This document shows, one piece after another, positions 1-8,194 of a stretch of DNA of 64,000 nt. The position numbers were made by a program, and so were the translations under genes. Location of the stretch: positions 4,588,001-4,652,000 of the forward strand of contig NZ_SNWA01000001.1 in assembly GCF_004361815.1 (NCBI RefSeq). The letters run 5' to 3'. The notes beneath the pieces were generated by a model. The model did not search any database. It saw nothing but the letters and a program-made list of their open reading frames with translations, and was not told the DNA's origin. The stretch is from Paraburkholderia sp. BL10I2N1. GTDB lineage: Bacteria > Pseudomonadota > Gammaproteobacteria > Burkholderiales > Burkholderiaceae. Positions within the stretch are counted from its first letter, which is position 1. Every line of letters starts with the position of its first letter.

Positions 1-2
1 CG

Positions 3-662
3 CCGATCCTGGCCGACCCGCGCTTTCTGCTCGCTGTCGTCGCGGCACCGGTCGGCGCCCCCGTCTTCCGCTGGCAGGAAGAGGAACACGGTAGCCGCAT
101 CGAACGCGGCCAGTGCCTCGAACAGTGGGCGACGCAGGGCGGCGCCAATCTGTCGGTGGTACTCCCGGGTTGCGAGTTCGAATGTCTGCTCCCCGACGCC
201 TACTACTCCGCGTGCCGCGACGCCGATGAACGCGTGCGCCCGCATACCGTCCGGACGGCCGTGCGCTATCTGTTCGACACGATCGGCGCTGCGCCACAGG
301 AATTGCGCGCTGTGGTCGCAGGATTCGGCGAAAGGCACATCGACGAATATCGCATCGGCTTTACGCGTCGCGGCAGCAATGAGGTGATCTATGGTGTCGT
401 TTGGCCGCTCTACGGACGCGAAAACGGCGAACCCGGTATCGACGAGGAACCGCAGGAAACGTCCCCTGCCGACGGCCCGCTCGAAGAAATCGTCGCGCTG
501 CTGAAGGAAACCGGCGTCACCGAAGTCCGCCGCCACGCGGGCCGCTTCGAACCCGAATATTGTGACGACTGCGGCGTACCGCTCTACGCGGATCCGCTTG
601 GTGAAATCGTGCATGCCGAAATGCCGGAAGACGCAGAACCAGCGCAACCTCATTTTCACTGA
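3..662 (+). CDS. DUF2863-type protein, C-terminal part (5' end outside window)
   Basis: The reading frame is open from the window edge to a TGA at 660-662, giving 219 residues of a longer protein. The visible part is acidic and soluble, with no membrane segment. Near the end it has a CDDC motif followed by GEIVHAEMPE, which could bind a metal. I recognise the general look of the DUF2863 family of Burkholderiales proteins, whose function is unknown; this match is from memory and moderate. An internal ATG at 156 is not needed as a start, because the same frame carries protein-like sequence upstream of it. A terminator follows directly, so this is the last gene of its transcript. Confidence 0.6.
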   Translation, partial: PILADPRFLLAVVAAPVGAPVFRWQEEEHGSRIERGQCLEQWATQGGANLSVVLPGCEFECLLPDAYYSACRDADERVRPHTVRTAVRYLFDTIGAAPQELRAVVAGFGERHIDEYRIGFTRRGSNEVIYGVVWPLYGRENGEPGIDEEPQETSPADGPLEEIVALLKETGVTEVRRHAGRFEPEYCDDCGVPLYADPLGEIVHAEMPEDAEPAQPHFH

Positions 663-685
663 CAAACACGCCGCCAGATTCTGAC

Positions 686-711
686 AGCCCCGCCACCTGC
701 GGGGCTTTTTT
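686..711 (+). terminator. Intrinsic terminator after the DUF2863-type gene
   Basis: A perfect 7-bp stem (AGCCCCG with CGGGGCT) closes a 7-base loop and runs directly into six T residues. It lies 24 bases after the upstream stop codon and separates that gene from the LuxR-type regulator. Confidence 0.85.
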
Positions 712-857
712 CTTAGTGCTCTCCCTATGCCTTTCGGACAGGCAGTCCTGCGCCCAGGAATTTGTCATCATTGGGCCGGTGACGCATCACGAGGCGTCCG
801 GCACTGCCCGGCTCCTTCACATCGCGTCATCCCGACCGACTCATCAGGAGGCAAGGC

Positions 858-1712
858 ATGCGATTCTCGGTTCTCAACTCGGAAGCCGAAAGGCGCGAAG
901 GACTCAAGGCTCTGTTACGACAGATCGATCGCCAGGCGCGTTTCAGCGAAGCGCAGGACTGGCGTCAGGCAGACCGGACATTACGCCGGCTCAGACCCGA
1001 TCTGCTCGTGATCGACTGGGAAGACTGGATGCGCATCAGCGACGCCCGCGCGTTGTTCGCGGCGCATCCCGCGTTACCCGTCGCGGTACTCACAGACGAC
1101 GCATCGCCCGCCACGGTGCGCGGCCTGATCGACGAAGGCGTGCTCGGCGTGATTCCGCGTGGAACCAATCCTGACGTGATCGTCCGGGCGTTCGAAATGG
1201 CTCTGCTAGGCAGTCACTATGTGCCGGCGGGCGCGCTGGCGCTCGAGTCGCCGCCTGCGCCCGGCGTCCCCGCCCGCAGACCCAATACCGGCAATCAGAA
1301 GCCACCACGGCGGACAAGGCTCACAGGTGGGTTGTCGCCGCGGCAGGAGCAGATCATGCGCTGCGTGCATATGGGTAGCACCAACAAGATGATTGCCCGC
1401 ACTCTCGGCATCAGCGAAGGCACGGTCAAAATTCATCTCGCCAGTATTTTCCAGCAGCTCGGCGCACCAAACCGCGCTGCTGCGGTTGCGATCTACAACG
1501 GCTGGCTCGCCTCCCAACTCGAAGTGTTGCGCTCTGGCGAAGAATGCACGCCGCGACCTGCACTCGGTCAGACTGGCGCTGTTCCACTACGCCTCCGCGC
1601 GAATCGCCGCTTCAAATATCCGTTGCCGGCAAACGACGCCGGCGGCGCCGTCGCTACCGCGGCGGAACCCACGACACCGTTCGGCGAACCACCTCCCTGG
1701 TCGGCGCAATGA
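858..1712 (+). CDS. LuxR-type response regulator with a degenerate receiver domain
   Basis: This is a 284-residue DNA-binding regulator. Residues 1-120 resemble a CheY-like receiver with a candidate phospho-acceptor D53 (LLVIDW). Residues 157-215 form a LuxR/NarL helix-turn-helix (LSPRQEQIM, then ISEGTVKIHLASIF). The receiver looks non-canonical: the N-terminal acidic pair that binds Mg is replaced by NSEAE, and the expected lysine near residue 101 is arginine (VIPRG). It may therefore respond to something other than phosphorylation. The last ~65 residues are Pro/Ala-rich and probably disordered. An AGGAGG ribosome site just before the ATG supports the start. No histidine kinase gene is adjacent, so the signal and targets are unknown. 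Confidence 0.8.
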   Translation: MRFSVLNSEAERREGLKALLRQIDRQARFSEAQDWRQADRTLRRLRPDLLVIDWEDWMRISDARALFAAHPALPVAVLTDDASPATVRGLIDEGVLGVIPRGTNPDVIVRAFEMALLGSHYVPAGALALESPPAPGVPARRPNTGNQKPPRRTRLTGGLSPRQEQIMRCVHMGSTNKMIARTLGISEGTVKIHLASIFQQLGAPNRAAAVAIYNGWLASQLEVLRSGEECTPRPALGQTGAVPLRLRANRRFKYPLPANDAGGAVATAAEPTTPFGEPPPWSAQ

Positions 1713-1800
1713 CCGTCCACAGCACTTGCCAGCGAATCTCGAGCACGGCTGGCACGGATTCCGCTCACACCTTTTTCTGTCCAACGAGTAATATGAGTAC

Positions 1801-2475
1801 ATGGGTTTCCTCTACACACCGCTTCCGCTCTGGGTCGCTGTCGGTGGCTGGATCGCCACTGCGATGCTGCTTGCGCTCGCGCTGTGGAAGAACCCTTTCA
1901 AACGTCTTCAGGATGCCACGCTGCAGCACGTCTGGCTCTCGCTTATCGTCGCGATGTCAGTGCTGTGGGCGAGTAATGCATGGCTCGAGGACGGCACCGT
2001 CATGCACCTGCTTGGCGCGACGCTTGTAGTGACGCTCTTCGACTGGGCGCTCGCGCTGATCGCAATGGCAGCGGTCACGGGCATGGCCGCCGTGATCTTC
2101 GATGCACCCTGGCAAGGTATCGCACTCACTTTCCTGATTTTTGGCGCATTGCCGGTGGCTGTATCGACGCTTCTGCAACGGGCGATCATCAAATGGTTGC
2201 CACACAATCTGTTCGTCTTCATTGTCGGCCAGGGTTTCCTGTCCCCGGCTATTGCGGTGACGGTAACAGCTTTGGCGGCGGTCGCCTCGCACGTTGCCCT
2301 GACGGGCGGATCGATGACAGTGGTGCCCGTGGCCTACGCCTTCAGCATCTTCCTTCTGGCCTCCGGCGAAGCGTGGTTTACCGGCATGTCGACGGCATTG
2401 ATTGCCGTTTACCGGCCGGCCTGGGTGACCACATACGACGTGCGGCGCTATCGGCTCGGCGGCCCGCGAATCTGA
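1801..2475 (+). CDS. CbiM-like multi-spanning membrane protein (ECF-type permease family)
   Basis: The 224-residue protein is almost entirely hydrophobic, with about six to seven predicted membrane spans. It has the motif LPHNLFVFIVGQGFL, a feature of short CbiM-related proteins annotated as energy-coupling-factor ABC transporter permeases. Family members with true CbiM function take up cobalt or nickel together with an ATPase and small subunits. None of those partners is next door here, so the substrate and even transport activity are unproven. The hydrophilic tail ends in VRRYRLGGPRI. No strong ribosome site precedes the ATG. The assignment is by overall pattern and recalled motif only. Confidence 0.6.
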   Translation: MGFLYTPLPLWVAVGGWIATAMLLALALWKNPFKRLQDATLQHVWLSLIVAMSVLWASNAWLEDGTVMHLLGATLVVTLFDWALALIAMAAVTGMAAVIFDAPWQGIALTFLIFGALPVAVSTLLQRAIIKWLPHNLFVFIVGQGFLSPAIAVTVTALAAVASHVALTGGSMTVVPVAYAFSIFLLASGEAWFTGMSTALIAVYRPAWVTTYDVRRYRLGGPRI

Positions 2476-2739
2476 GAATCCGCGACACCCGTCATTACGC
2501 TGTTTAGATGGCGTCGTGAAACCTGGGACTATCCCGCACAAGCTTTTTATCGATGCAGCGTGTGCCTGGCTCAACGCAATGCAGCGTGCTGCGCCAGCAC
2601 AATTTGGAGAATCATTTCCGGCACGCCGCGTCTGTCGAGCTCGCCCACCAGGACGCCTCAGAAAATGTGTGTCAGGATTGAACTACTTCTCGTCATCGGG
2701 CATCTTACGTGCCTGATGTCTCACTAAACACTTTGATAG
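2476..2739. other. Intergenic stretch without a recognisable gene
   Basis: These 264 bases lie between the CbiM-like gene and the secreted protein gene. Short open frames exist but have no ribosome site or recognisable product. I see no clear terminator, repeat or strong promoter. Confidence 0.5.
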
Positions 2740-3357
2740 ATGGATCGCACCAACGCACCCCGCCGATTGCTGCGGTTGGTCGGCCGGCTAGGGGCAATTG
2801 CCGCGAGTATCTCGCTCGTGTGCATTGCTCCGGCGTTCGCCGATCAACTCGAACAGCACAACGAACTCGCCAGTAAATTCATCACTGAAATGCACGCCGA
2901 TCCGCTGGTTGCGGACTGCGCCGCGCATGCCAACTTCGTGGCGAGTACCTCAACCGCATTCGATCACGTCGAATTCCCTCCCAGCTCTTTCGACAGCGCA
3001 CACGCTTCCATCACGCCATGGAACGATTCGTTTAACGAAGGCAAGCAGCGCGTCAAGGTCGACAACATTGTCACCGTCGAAGGTCTCGGCGTACCGCAGA
3101 GCGGCAATGGCTCGCCAATGGATCTGAAATTCCGCTGCGGCTATGTCGGTAGCCAGATGCTTGCCTTTAGCTGGAACGATCCGGTGCCGCCCGCAAAGGC
3201 GCATAGCGGCGCGTCGTCGAGCAAGAAGAAAGGCGCCAAGGGCAAGCATGGGGCGGGCGGCAAAGCGTCGAAAAAGTCGACCTCGTCAAAATCGAGCAGC
3301 AAGCCTTCGCGCAATACCAGTTCGTCGAAATCAGCCGCGCAGAAGAAGTCGCACTGA
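2740..3357 (+). CDS. Secreted protein with a conserved two-cysteine core and a Lys/Ser-rich tail
   Basis: The 205-residue protein begins with a signal peptide: basic residues 7-16, a hydrophobic stretch, and a likely cleavage after residue 34 (APAFA). The mature core (about 35-150) contains only two cysteines, C60 and C133, which could form one disulfide in the periplasm. From residue 153 to the end the composition is extreme: Lys, Ser, Gly and Ala in short repeats such as KKKGAKGKHG and SSKSSSKPS. Such tails often contact polyanions, but this is inference. The core may belong to the BspC-type secreted domain; that is a guess from memory. It is transcribed alone and ends at a bidirectional terminator. 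Confidence 0.65.
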   Translation: MDRTNAPRRLLRLVGRLGAIAASISLVCIAPAFADQLEQHNELASKFITEMHADPLVADCAAHANFVASTSTAFDHVEFPPSSFDSAHASITPWNDSFNEGKQRVKVDNIVTVEGLGVPQSGNGSPMDLKFRCGYVGSQMLAFSWNDPVPPAKAHSGASSSKKKGAKGKHGAGGKASKKSTSSKSSSKPSRNTSSSKSAAQKKSH

Positions 3358-3417
3358 CAGAGCCGTCTCTTGCGCCGCAGTGGGGAATACGCAATGACCC
3401 GCTGCAGTATGCAAACA

Positions 3418-3456
3418 AAAAGCGGGGAGTGCGCGTCTAGCGCACTCCCCGCTTTT
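3418..3456. terminator. Bidirectional intrinsic terminator between convergent genes
   Basis: A perfect 17-bp stem (AAAAGCGGGGAGTGCGC with its complement) closes a 5-base loop. The stem ends in A-tract and T-tract, so it can work in both directions. It separates the secreted protein gene on the plus strand from the carboxypeptidase gene on the minus strand. Confidence 0.9.
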
Positions 3457-3476
3457 CCGCATCCGGCTACGCGCTG

Positions 3477-4643
3477 CTACGCAAAGACTTCGACGTGTCG
3501 CAGGATCGCCTGGAGCATCGCCGCACCCAGCGATGCGCTTCGCTCGCCATTCCAGCCCACGCGCTCATCGGGTAGATTCGCGTTGTCCTTGAACGGCATC
3601 TCCAGCGTGAGCGAAAGACAACCGAACTCGTTCCCCACGTACTTCGACGCAAGCTTCAACGCGTCCTGCCGGTATTTGCCCGACTCGTAGCCGTACTTGT
3701 CCTGGAAATCCGGACTTGCCAGCCTGAAGGCCTCGATGAAGGCCTTCTGCTCCTGCGCCTGCCGTTCCGTGAAACCCGGCAACATCTCCGAGCCCGCGAC
3801 AAACACATACGGCAACACTTCATCGCCGTGAATGTCGAAGAACAGATCGCAACCGATCGCGTGAATCGCATCGCGCACGAGCAGCACTTCGGGACTGCGC
3901 ACCGCGTCCGGTTCCATCCACTCGCGGTTCAGATTCGCGCCCGCTGCATTGGTGCGCAGGTTGCCATGCACGCTGCCGTCGGGATTCATGTTCGGCACAA
4001 TATGAAACACGGCATGCTCGTAGAGCTTGCGTGCAACCGGATCGCCCGCCCAGTCGCCCCAACCGGCGAGGCGCTTCACCAGCCCCTCGACAAACCACTC
4101 CGCCATCGTCTCGCCTGGATGCTGGCGCGCAATGATCCAGATTTTCTTCTTTGGGGTGGGCGTTCCGTCTTCGCCGATGTCGGGGGCGCCAAGCGTGAGC
4201 AGCGACATCGGCCGGCCTTCAACGGTGCGCCCCAGTTCCGTCAGCGTTGCCTGCGGCATCTGCTGGACCGCGCCGAGAAATTCCGAGTGGCGCTCTTCGC
4301 TGTAGGGCTCGAAGTACGCGTAGTAGATGCGGTCGAAGTCTGGAGTGTGATCGATCGTCAGCACGTGGCCATCGTAAGAAGTCGGCACGCGGAACCAGTT
4401 CACGCGGTCGTAGCTCGCCATCGCGTGATAGCCGTGCCAGCCCTCGGCGAAGGCGCACTCGTGGGCGTTCTCAAAGGTCATCACGCAGCGCTCGCCAGCC
4501 GCGCCTGACAGACGGAAGTAGAACCACTGCGCAAATTCGGCGTGGCTGTCGCGGCGCACGCGCAGGCGGATGTCGCTGGCCTCTGCGCAGGACAGGACTT
4601 CGATTGCGCCTGCATCGAAGTTACTGGTGATCGAAAGCGTCAT
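3477..4643 (-). CDS. M14-type cytosolic carboxypeptidase
   Basis: This is a 388-residue zinc carboxypeptidase of the M14 family, in the cytosolic group related to eukaryotic carboxypeptidase 6 / Nna1. Residues 1-120 form the beta-rich N-terminal domain of that group. The catalytic domain follows with zinc ligands H175 and E178 (HPGE) and H272 (FDIHGDE), substrate-binding N239-R240, and catalytic E348 (LTLEMPFKDN). There is no signal peptide. I chose the ATG at 4643 because CAGGGAA precedes it at good spacing and the family starts there; the frame stays open to 4736 but would overlap yaaA. It lies 37 bases after yaaA and is probably co-transcribed. Physiological substrates are unknown. Confidence 0.88.
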   Translation of the reverse strand: MTLSITSNFDAGAIEVLSCAEASDIRLRVRRDSHAEFAQWFYFRLSGAAGERCVMTFENAHECAFAEGWHGYHAMASYDRVNWFRVPTSYDGHVLTIDHTPDFDRIYYAYFEPYSEERHSEFLGAVQQMPQATLTELGRTVEGRPMSLLTLGAPDIGEDGTPTPKKKIWIIARQHPGETMAEWFVEGLVKRLAGWGDWAGDPVARKLYEHAVFHIVPNMNPDGSVHGNLRTNAAGANLNREWMEPDAVRSPEVLLVRDAIHAIGCDLFFDIHGDEVLPYVFVAGSEMLPGFTERQAQEQKAFIEAFRLASPDFQDKYGYESGKYRQDALKLASKYVGNEFGCLSLTLEMPFKDNANLPDERVGWNGERSASLGAAMLQAILRHVEVFA

Positions 4644-4680
4644 GATGATATTCCCTGCCTGTGTGCCTCGCGTCGTCCGC

Positions 4681-5463
4681 TTATTCAGCGACGCGGCGGC
4701 GAAAAACGTAGGTGGAATCGTTCGAGGCGTCCGCATCGAACGCGTAGCCTTCGGCGTCGAAACCCTTCAGCGCTCCCGGCGCGTGGAGACGGTTTTCCAC
4801 CGCGTAGCGTGCCATCAGGCCGCGCGCGCGCTTCGCGTGAAAGCTGATGATCTTGTAACGGCCGCCCTTCCAGTCCTCGAAGACCGGCGTGATCACCGGC
4901 GCGTCCAGCAGCTTCGGCTTGACGGACTTGAAGTACTCGTTCGACGCGCAGTTGACCAGTACCTGCGCCGCCTGTGCGTTCTTCTTCAACTGCGAATTCA
5001 GCGCGTGCGTGATGCGCTCACCCCAGAACGCGTAGAGATCCTTGCCGCGCGCGTTCTCGAAGCGCGTGCCCATCTCCAGGCGATACGGCTGCAGCAGATC
5101 GAGCGGGCGCAGCAGCCCGTACAGTCCCGACAGCACGCGGACATGATTCTGCGCGTAGTCGAGATCGGCGGCTGACAGCGACTTTGCATCGAATCCTTCG
5201 TATACGTCGCCGTTGAACGCAAGCACCGCCTGCTTGGCGTTGCTCGTATCGAACTTCGAAGACCAGTCTGCGTAACGCTGGAAGTTGAGCCGCGCAAGCG
5301 GATCGGAAATGTCCATCAGCGTAGATATCTCCTGCGGTGACAGGCGCCGCAAGCCGCCGATCAGTTCCGCCGCGTCATCGACAAAATCCGGGATCGTATG
5401 CTTTTTGACGTGCGGGGGTGTTTCGTAGTCGAGGGATTTGGCCGGCGACAGAACGATTATCAT
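4681..5463 (-). CDS. yaaA: Peroxide stress protein YaaA (UPF0246 family)
   Basis: The 260-residue protein has the family's start [13 protein letters not shown] and length, with conserved blocks such as [11 protein letters not shown] and [20 protein letters not shown]. In E. coli YaaA limits intracellular free iron and oxidative DNA damage during hydrogen peroxide stress, and its fold binds DNA. It is the first gene of a likely two-gene unit with the M14 carboxypeptidase. The PIN-domain gene is divergent, starting 57 bases away, so promoters for both directions must share that short gap. No OxyR site was identified by eye. Confidence 0.92.
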   Translation of the reverse strand: MIIVLSPAKSLDYETPPHVKKHTIPDFVDDAAELIGGLRRLSPQEISTLMDISDPLARLNFQRYADWSSKFDTSNAKQAVLAFNGDVYEGFDAKSLSAADLDYAQNHVRVLSGLYGLLRPLDLLQPYRLEMGTRFENARGKDLYAFWGERITHALNSQLKKNAQAAQVLVNCASNEYFKSVKPKLLDAPVITPVFEDWKGGRYKIISFHAKRARGLMARYAVENRLHAPGALKGFDAEGYAFDADASNDSTYVFRRRVAE

Positions 5464-5520
5464 AGAGGCTCACAGGCACGCCGTGCCTGATGGTCAAAGA
5501 CGAAAGCCCGATTGTAACGA

Positions 5521-6021
5521 ATGCACGGTTCCAATGCCTCACGCGGAGCGCTCCGCGTTGTCCTCGATTCGAACGTATGGATCGATATCCTCGTGTTCGA
5601 CGACCCTCACACACGTCCGATCCGCGCGGCCCTCGAACGCGGCGCGCTGACCGCGCTGATTGACGCTCGCTGTCTCGCCGAACTGACGTTCGTGCTCGAC
5701 TATCCGCAGTTTGCGCAGCGCGCGCTCGACAAGGCCGCGGCACTCGCTACGGTGGCGCGCCTGTCGCAGACGGTCGCGCCACCCGCACCCGCCGAAGACG
5801 CGCGCCCCCTGCCGAAGTGCAAGGACCGCGACGATCAGAAGTTTCTCGAACTCGCTCACGCGGCCGGCGCCGACTGGCTCGTCTCGAAGGATCGGGCCGT
5901 GCTGAAACTGGCTCGACGCGTCGCGCGCGACTTCGGTTTTCAGATCGCGCAACCGGCTCCGTTCGTGGCTGCGTGCGCCCTGCCCATCGAGACGCCTGCC
6001 GAAGCCGCCGCGCACGCCTGA
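5521..6021 (+). CDS. PIN-domain protein, putative RNase (orphan VapC-like)
   Basis: The 166-residue protein carries the PIN nuclease signature: D16 (VVLDSNVWID), E54 (CLAELTFVL), a cluster D102/D104/D105 (KCKDRDDQKFL) and D124 (LVSKDRAVL). These acidic residues would coordinate Mg or Mn for RNA cleavage. It resembles the COG1569 group annotated as toxin components. No antitoxin-sized gene precedes or follows it: yaaA is divergent and an aminotransferase is downstream. It may therefore be a housekeeping RNase or a solitary toxin relic rather than half of a toxin-antitoxin pair. The Ala-rich C-terminus looks disordered. Confidence 0.8.
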   Translation: MHGSNASRGALRVVLDSNVWIDILVFDDPHTRPIRAALERGALTALIDARCLAELTFVLDYPQFAQRALDKAAALATVARLSQTVAPPAPAEDARPLPKCKDRDDQKFLELAHAAGADWLVSKDRAVLKLARRVARDFGFQIAQPAPFVAACALPIETPAEAAAHA

Positions 6022-6123
6022 TGCCAGCGTGATGCCCGACTGAAACCCGCTCCGCCGCCCGATTCTCTACAATCAAACTTTCGCCCTCAACCCAGACCTT
6101 CGCTTAACGCTCCGGACAGCGCC

Positions 6124-7296
6124 ATGAATGCACCGCACGACACGCCGAGGACTCCGACCTTTCCGTCCCGCCTCCCGAACGTCGGCACGACGATCTTCAC
6201 CGTGATGAGCGCGCTTGCCGCGCAGAAAAACGCCGTAAACCTCGGCCAGGGTTTTCCGGACTTCGATTGCGATCCGCGCATTGTCGACGCCGTGACTGAC
6301 GCGATGCGCGACGGGCACAACCAGTATCCGCCGATGGCCGGCCTCCCGCCGCTGCGCGAGGCGATCTCGGACAAGATCGCGAGCCTCTACGGCCGCCGCT
6401 ATGACGCCAACAGCGAGATCACGGTCACGGCTGGCGCAACACAGGCGCTGCTGACCGCGATCCTCTGCACGGTCCATCCCGGGGACGAGGTGATCGTGGT
6501 CGAGCCGACCTACGACAGCTATCTGCCGTCGATCGAACTCGCTGGCGGCAAGCCGGTGTTCGTCACGCTCGAGGCGCCCGACTACGCCATTCCGTTCGAC
6601 AGGCTCGCAGCCGCGATCACGCCGAAAACACGTCTGTTGCTGATCAACACGCCGCACAACCCGACCGGCACGGTCTGGCGCGAAGACGACATGCGCAAGC
6701 TCGAAGAGATCGTGCGCGGCACCAACGTGCTGATCCTCTCCGACGAAGTCTACGAACACATGGTGTACGACGGCGCGCCGCACGAAAGCGTCGCGCGCTA
6801 TCCGGAACTGGCCCGGCGCAGCTTCGTCGTGTCGAGCTTCGGCAAGACGTATCACGTCACGGGCTGGAAAGTCGGCTACGTCGCCGCGCCCGCAGCGCTC
6901 ACCGAAGAATTCCGCAAGGTCCATCAGTTCAACGTGTTCACCGTGAACACCCCGATGCAGCTCGGCCTCGCCCAGTACATGCACGACCCGGCACCGTATC
7001 TCGAACTGCCCACGTTCTATCAGAAGAAACGTGACTTCTTCCGCGCCGGCCTCGCCGGTTCGCGCTTCAAGCTGCTGCCCTGCGAAGGCACCTATTTTCA
7101 GTGCGTCGACTATTCGGCGATCAGCGATCTGCCCGAGGCCGACTTCGCACAATGGCTGACCGGTGAAGTCGGCGTCGCGGCGATCCCTGTCTCGGCGTTC
7201 TATCACGAGTCACACGAATCGGGCGTGGTGCGCTTCTGCTTCGCGAAAAAGGAAAGCACGCTCGCCACCGCGCTCGAACGGCTGGCGCGTCTCTGA
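6124..7296 (+). CDS. PLP-dependent aminotransferase, methionine aminotransferase (YbdL) type
   Basis: This is a 390-residue class I/II fold-type I aminotransferase. PLP-binding features are N179 (NTPHNPTG), D207 and Y210 (LSDEVYEH), and the Schiff-base lysine K241 (SSFGKTYHVTGWKVGY). The N-terminal block VNLGQGFPDFDCD and the length fit the YbdL/kynurenine aminotransferase branch, which prefers methionine and aromatic amino acids. A role in methionine salvage or general transamination is inferred. It appears to be monocistronic: the next gene is convergent. The ribosome site (CGGAC) is weak but well placed. Confidence 0.85.
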   Translation: MNAPHDTPRTPTFPSRLPNVGTTIFTVMSALAAQKNAVNLGQGFPDFDCDPRIVDAVTDAMRDGHNQYPPMAGLPPLREAISDKIASLYGRRYDANSEITVTAGATQALLTAILCTVHPGDEVIVVEPTYDSYLPSIELAGGKPVFVTLEAPDYAIPFDRLAAAITPKTRLLLINTPHNPTGTVWREDDMRKLEEIVRGTNVLILSDEVYEHMVYDGAPHESVARYPELARRSFVVSSFGKTYHVTGWKVGYVAAPAALTEEFRKVHQFNVFTVNTPMQLGLAQYMHDPAPYLELPTFYQKKRDFFRAGLAGSRFKLLPCEGTYFQCVDYSAISDLPEADFAQWLTGEVGVAAIPVSAFYHESHESGVVRFCFAKKESTLATALERLARL

Positions 7297-7405
7297 GATG
7301 GTGCGTGCGATGATGCGAACGAACCAGCGTTCTTCGTCATCGCGCCACAGCACCGCATGCGCGCGGCCGCGCGCGTGCAGCCGCACGCCAGCGTCGCCGT
7401 CGCGC

Positions 7406-8059
7406 TCAGCCCTTCTGGCGCCGTTGCGCCTCGACGCAGGCCTTGCGGTCAGCCGACACGCGCTGCGCGGCCGGGCGCTCGCCCACCGCCTTCACATACG
7501 CCTTCCAGTCGATGCCGGCATCGAGCAGAAAGTCGCGCCCGTAGATGATCTGCGTCGCCATGCCGACGAGCGGCACGCTCACGAATCCCGCCGCGTCCGC
7601 CACGCCGAAACGCTCCCCGCGCAGATATGGCCCGAACTTCGCGAGCCGCCTGAAACCGCTGATATGATGGGCAAGCAGTTTTTCGACGCGCCCTTTGGTC
7701 GCGTCGGTGATGGTGCCGCCAAAGAACGCCTGCTTGTAGAGATGACGGACGGTCAGTTCGAGATGGACATCGACGAAGAAGATCATCTCGCGTTCTTTCG
7801 CGGCTTCCCACGGGTCGGCGGAAAAGATCTGCCTGTCGGGATAGCGCGCCGCCAGATATTCGACGATCGCCTGCGACTCGCACAGATCGCCTTCTTCCGT
7901 CTGGAGAAACGGAACTTTGCCAAGCGGCGAATGCGCGAGCAGCGCTTCGTCCTGGCTCGGAATCACGAGCACTTCCTCAAAAGGGATGTCATGCTCGAGC
8001 AGCACGAATTTCACCTTGTTGTAGTAGTTGGACAGCGCGAAACCGCACAGTTTGATCAT
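7406..8059 (-). CDS. Glutathione S-transferase family protein
   Basis: The 217-residue cytosolic protein has a thioredoxin-fold N-terminal domain with the glutathione-binding pattern GKVPFLQ then ESQAIVEYLAARYP, and an all-helical C-terminal domain from about residue 85. The start MIKLCGFALSNYYNKVKFVLLE places SNYYNK where GST active-site residues lie. The substrate cannot be read from sequence. It is divergent from the paaH-like gene, with about 135 bases between them that include a palindrome which might influence both promoters. Confidence 0.85.
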   Translation of the reverse strand: MIKLCGFALSNYYNKVKFVLLEHDIPFEEVLVIPSQDEALLAHSPLGKVPFLQTEEGDLCESQAIVEYLAARYPDRQIFSADPWEAAKEREMIFFVDVHLELTVRHLYKQAFFGGTITDATKGRVEKLLAHHISGFRRLAKFGPYLRGERFGVADAAGFVSVPLVGMATQIIYGRDFLLDAGIDWKAYVKAVGERPAAQRVSADRKACVEAQRRQKG

Positions 8060-8144
8060 CAGGTGTCTCCATTCGGCCTGCTTGCGCCGTGTGAGGGGAA
8101 CCGCACTTGAAGTGTCAGCGGCCGCTTTGACTAATCATCCCAGA

Positions 8145-8164
8145 AATTGCACGATCGTGCTATT
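8145..8164. promoter_or_regulatory. 20-bp palindrome, candidate operator for the paaH-like operon
   Basis: The site has a perfect 12-bp core, GCACGATCGTGC (8149-8160), extended to AAT...ATT with one mismatched pair. It sits 30 bases upstream of the likely ATG of the dehydrogenase. This architecture fits a TetR-type repressor. Burkholderia paaH promoters are reported to contain a palindrome needed for repression, so PaaR or a related regulator is the leading candidate, by inference. An in-frame TTG at 8147 lies inside the palindrome and is therefore an unlikely start codon. Confidence 0.55.
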
Positions 8165-8194
8165 CTAAAAACAACCATGGAGTCGAGTCTTACC

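Noticed and set aside
8147..8194. TTG start for the PaaH-like protein
   Set aside because: The TTG is inside the operator-like palindrome and upstream of the likely promoter -10, so it would not be transcribed.
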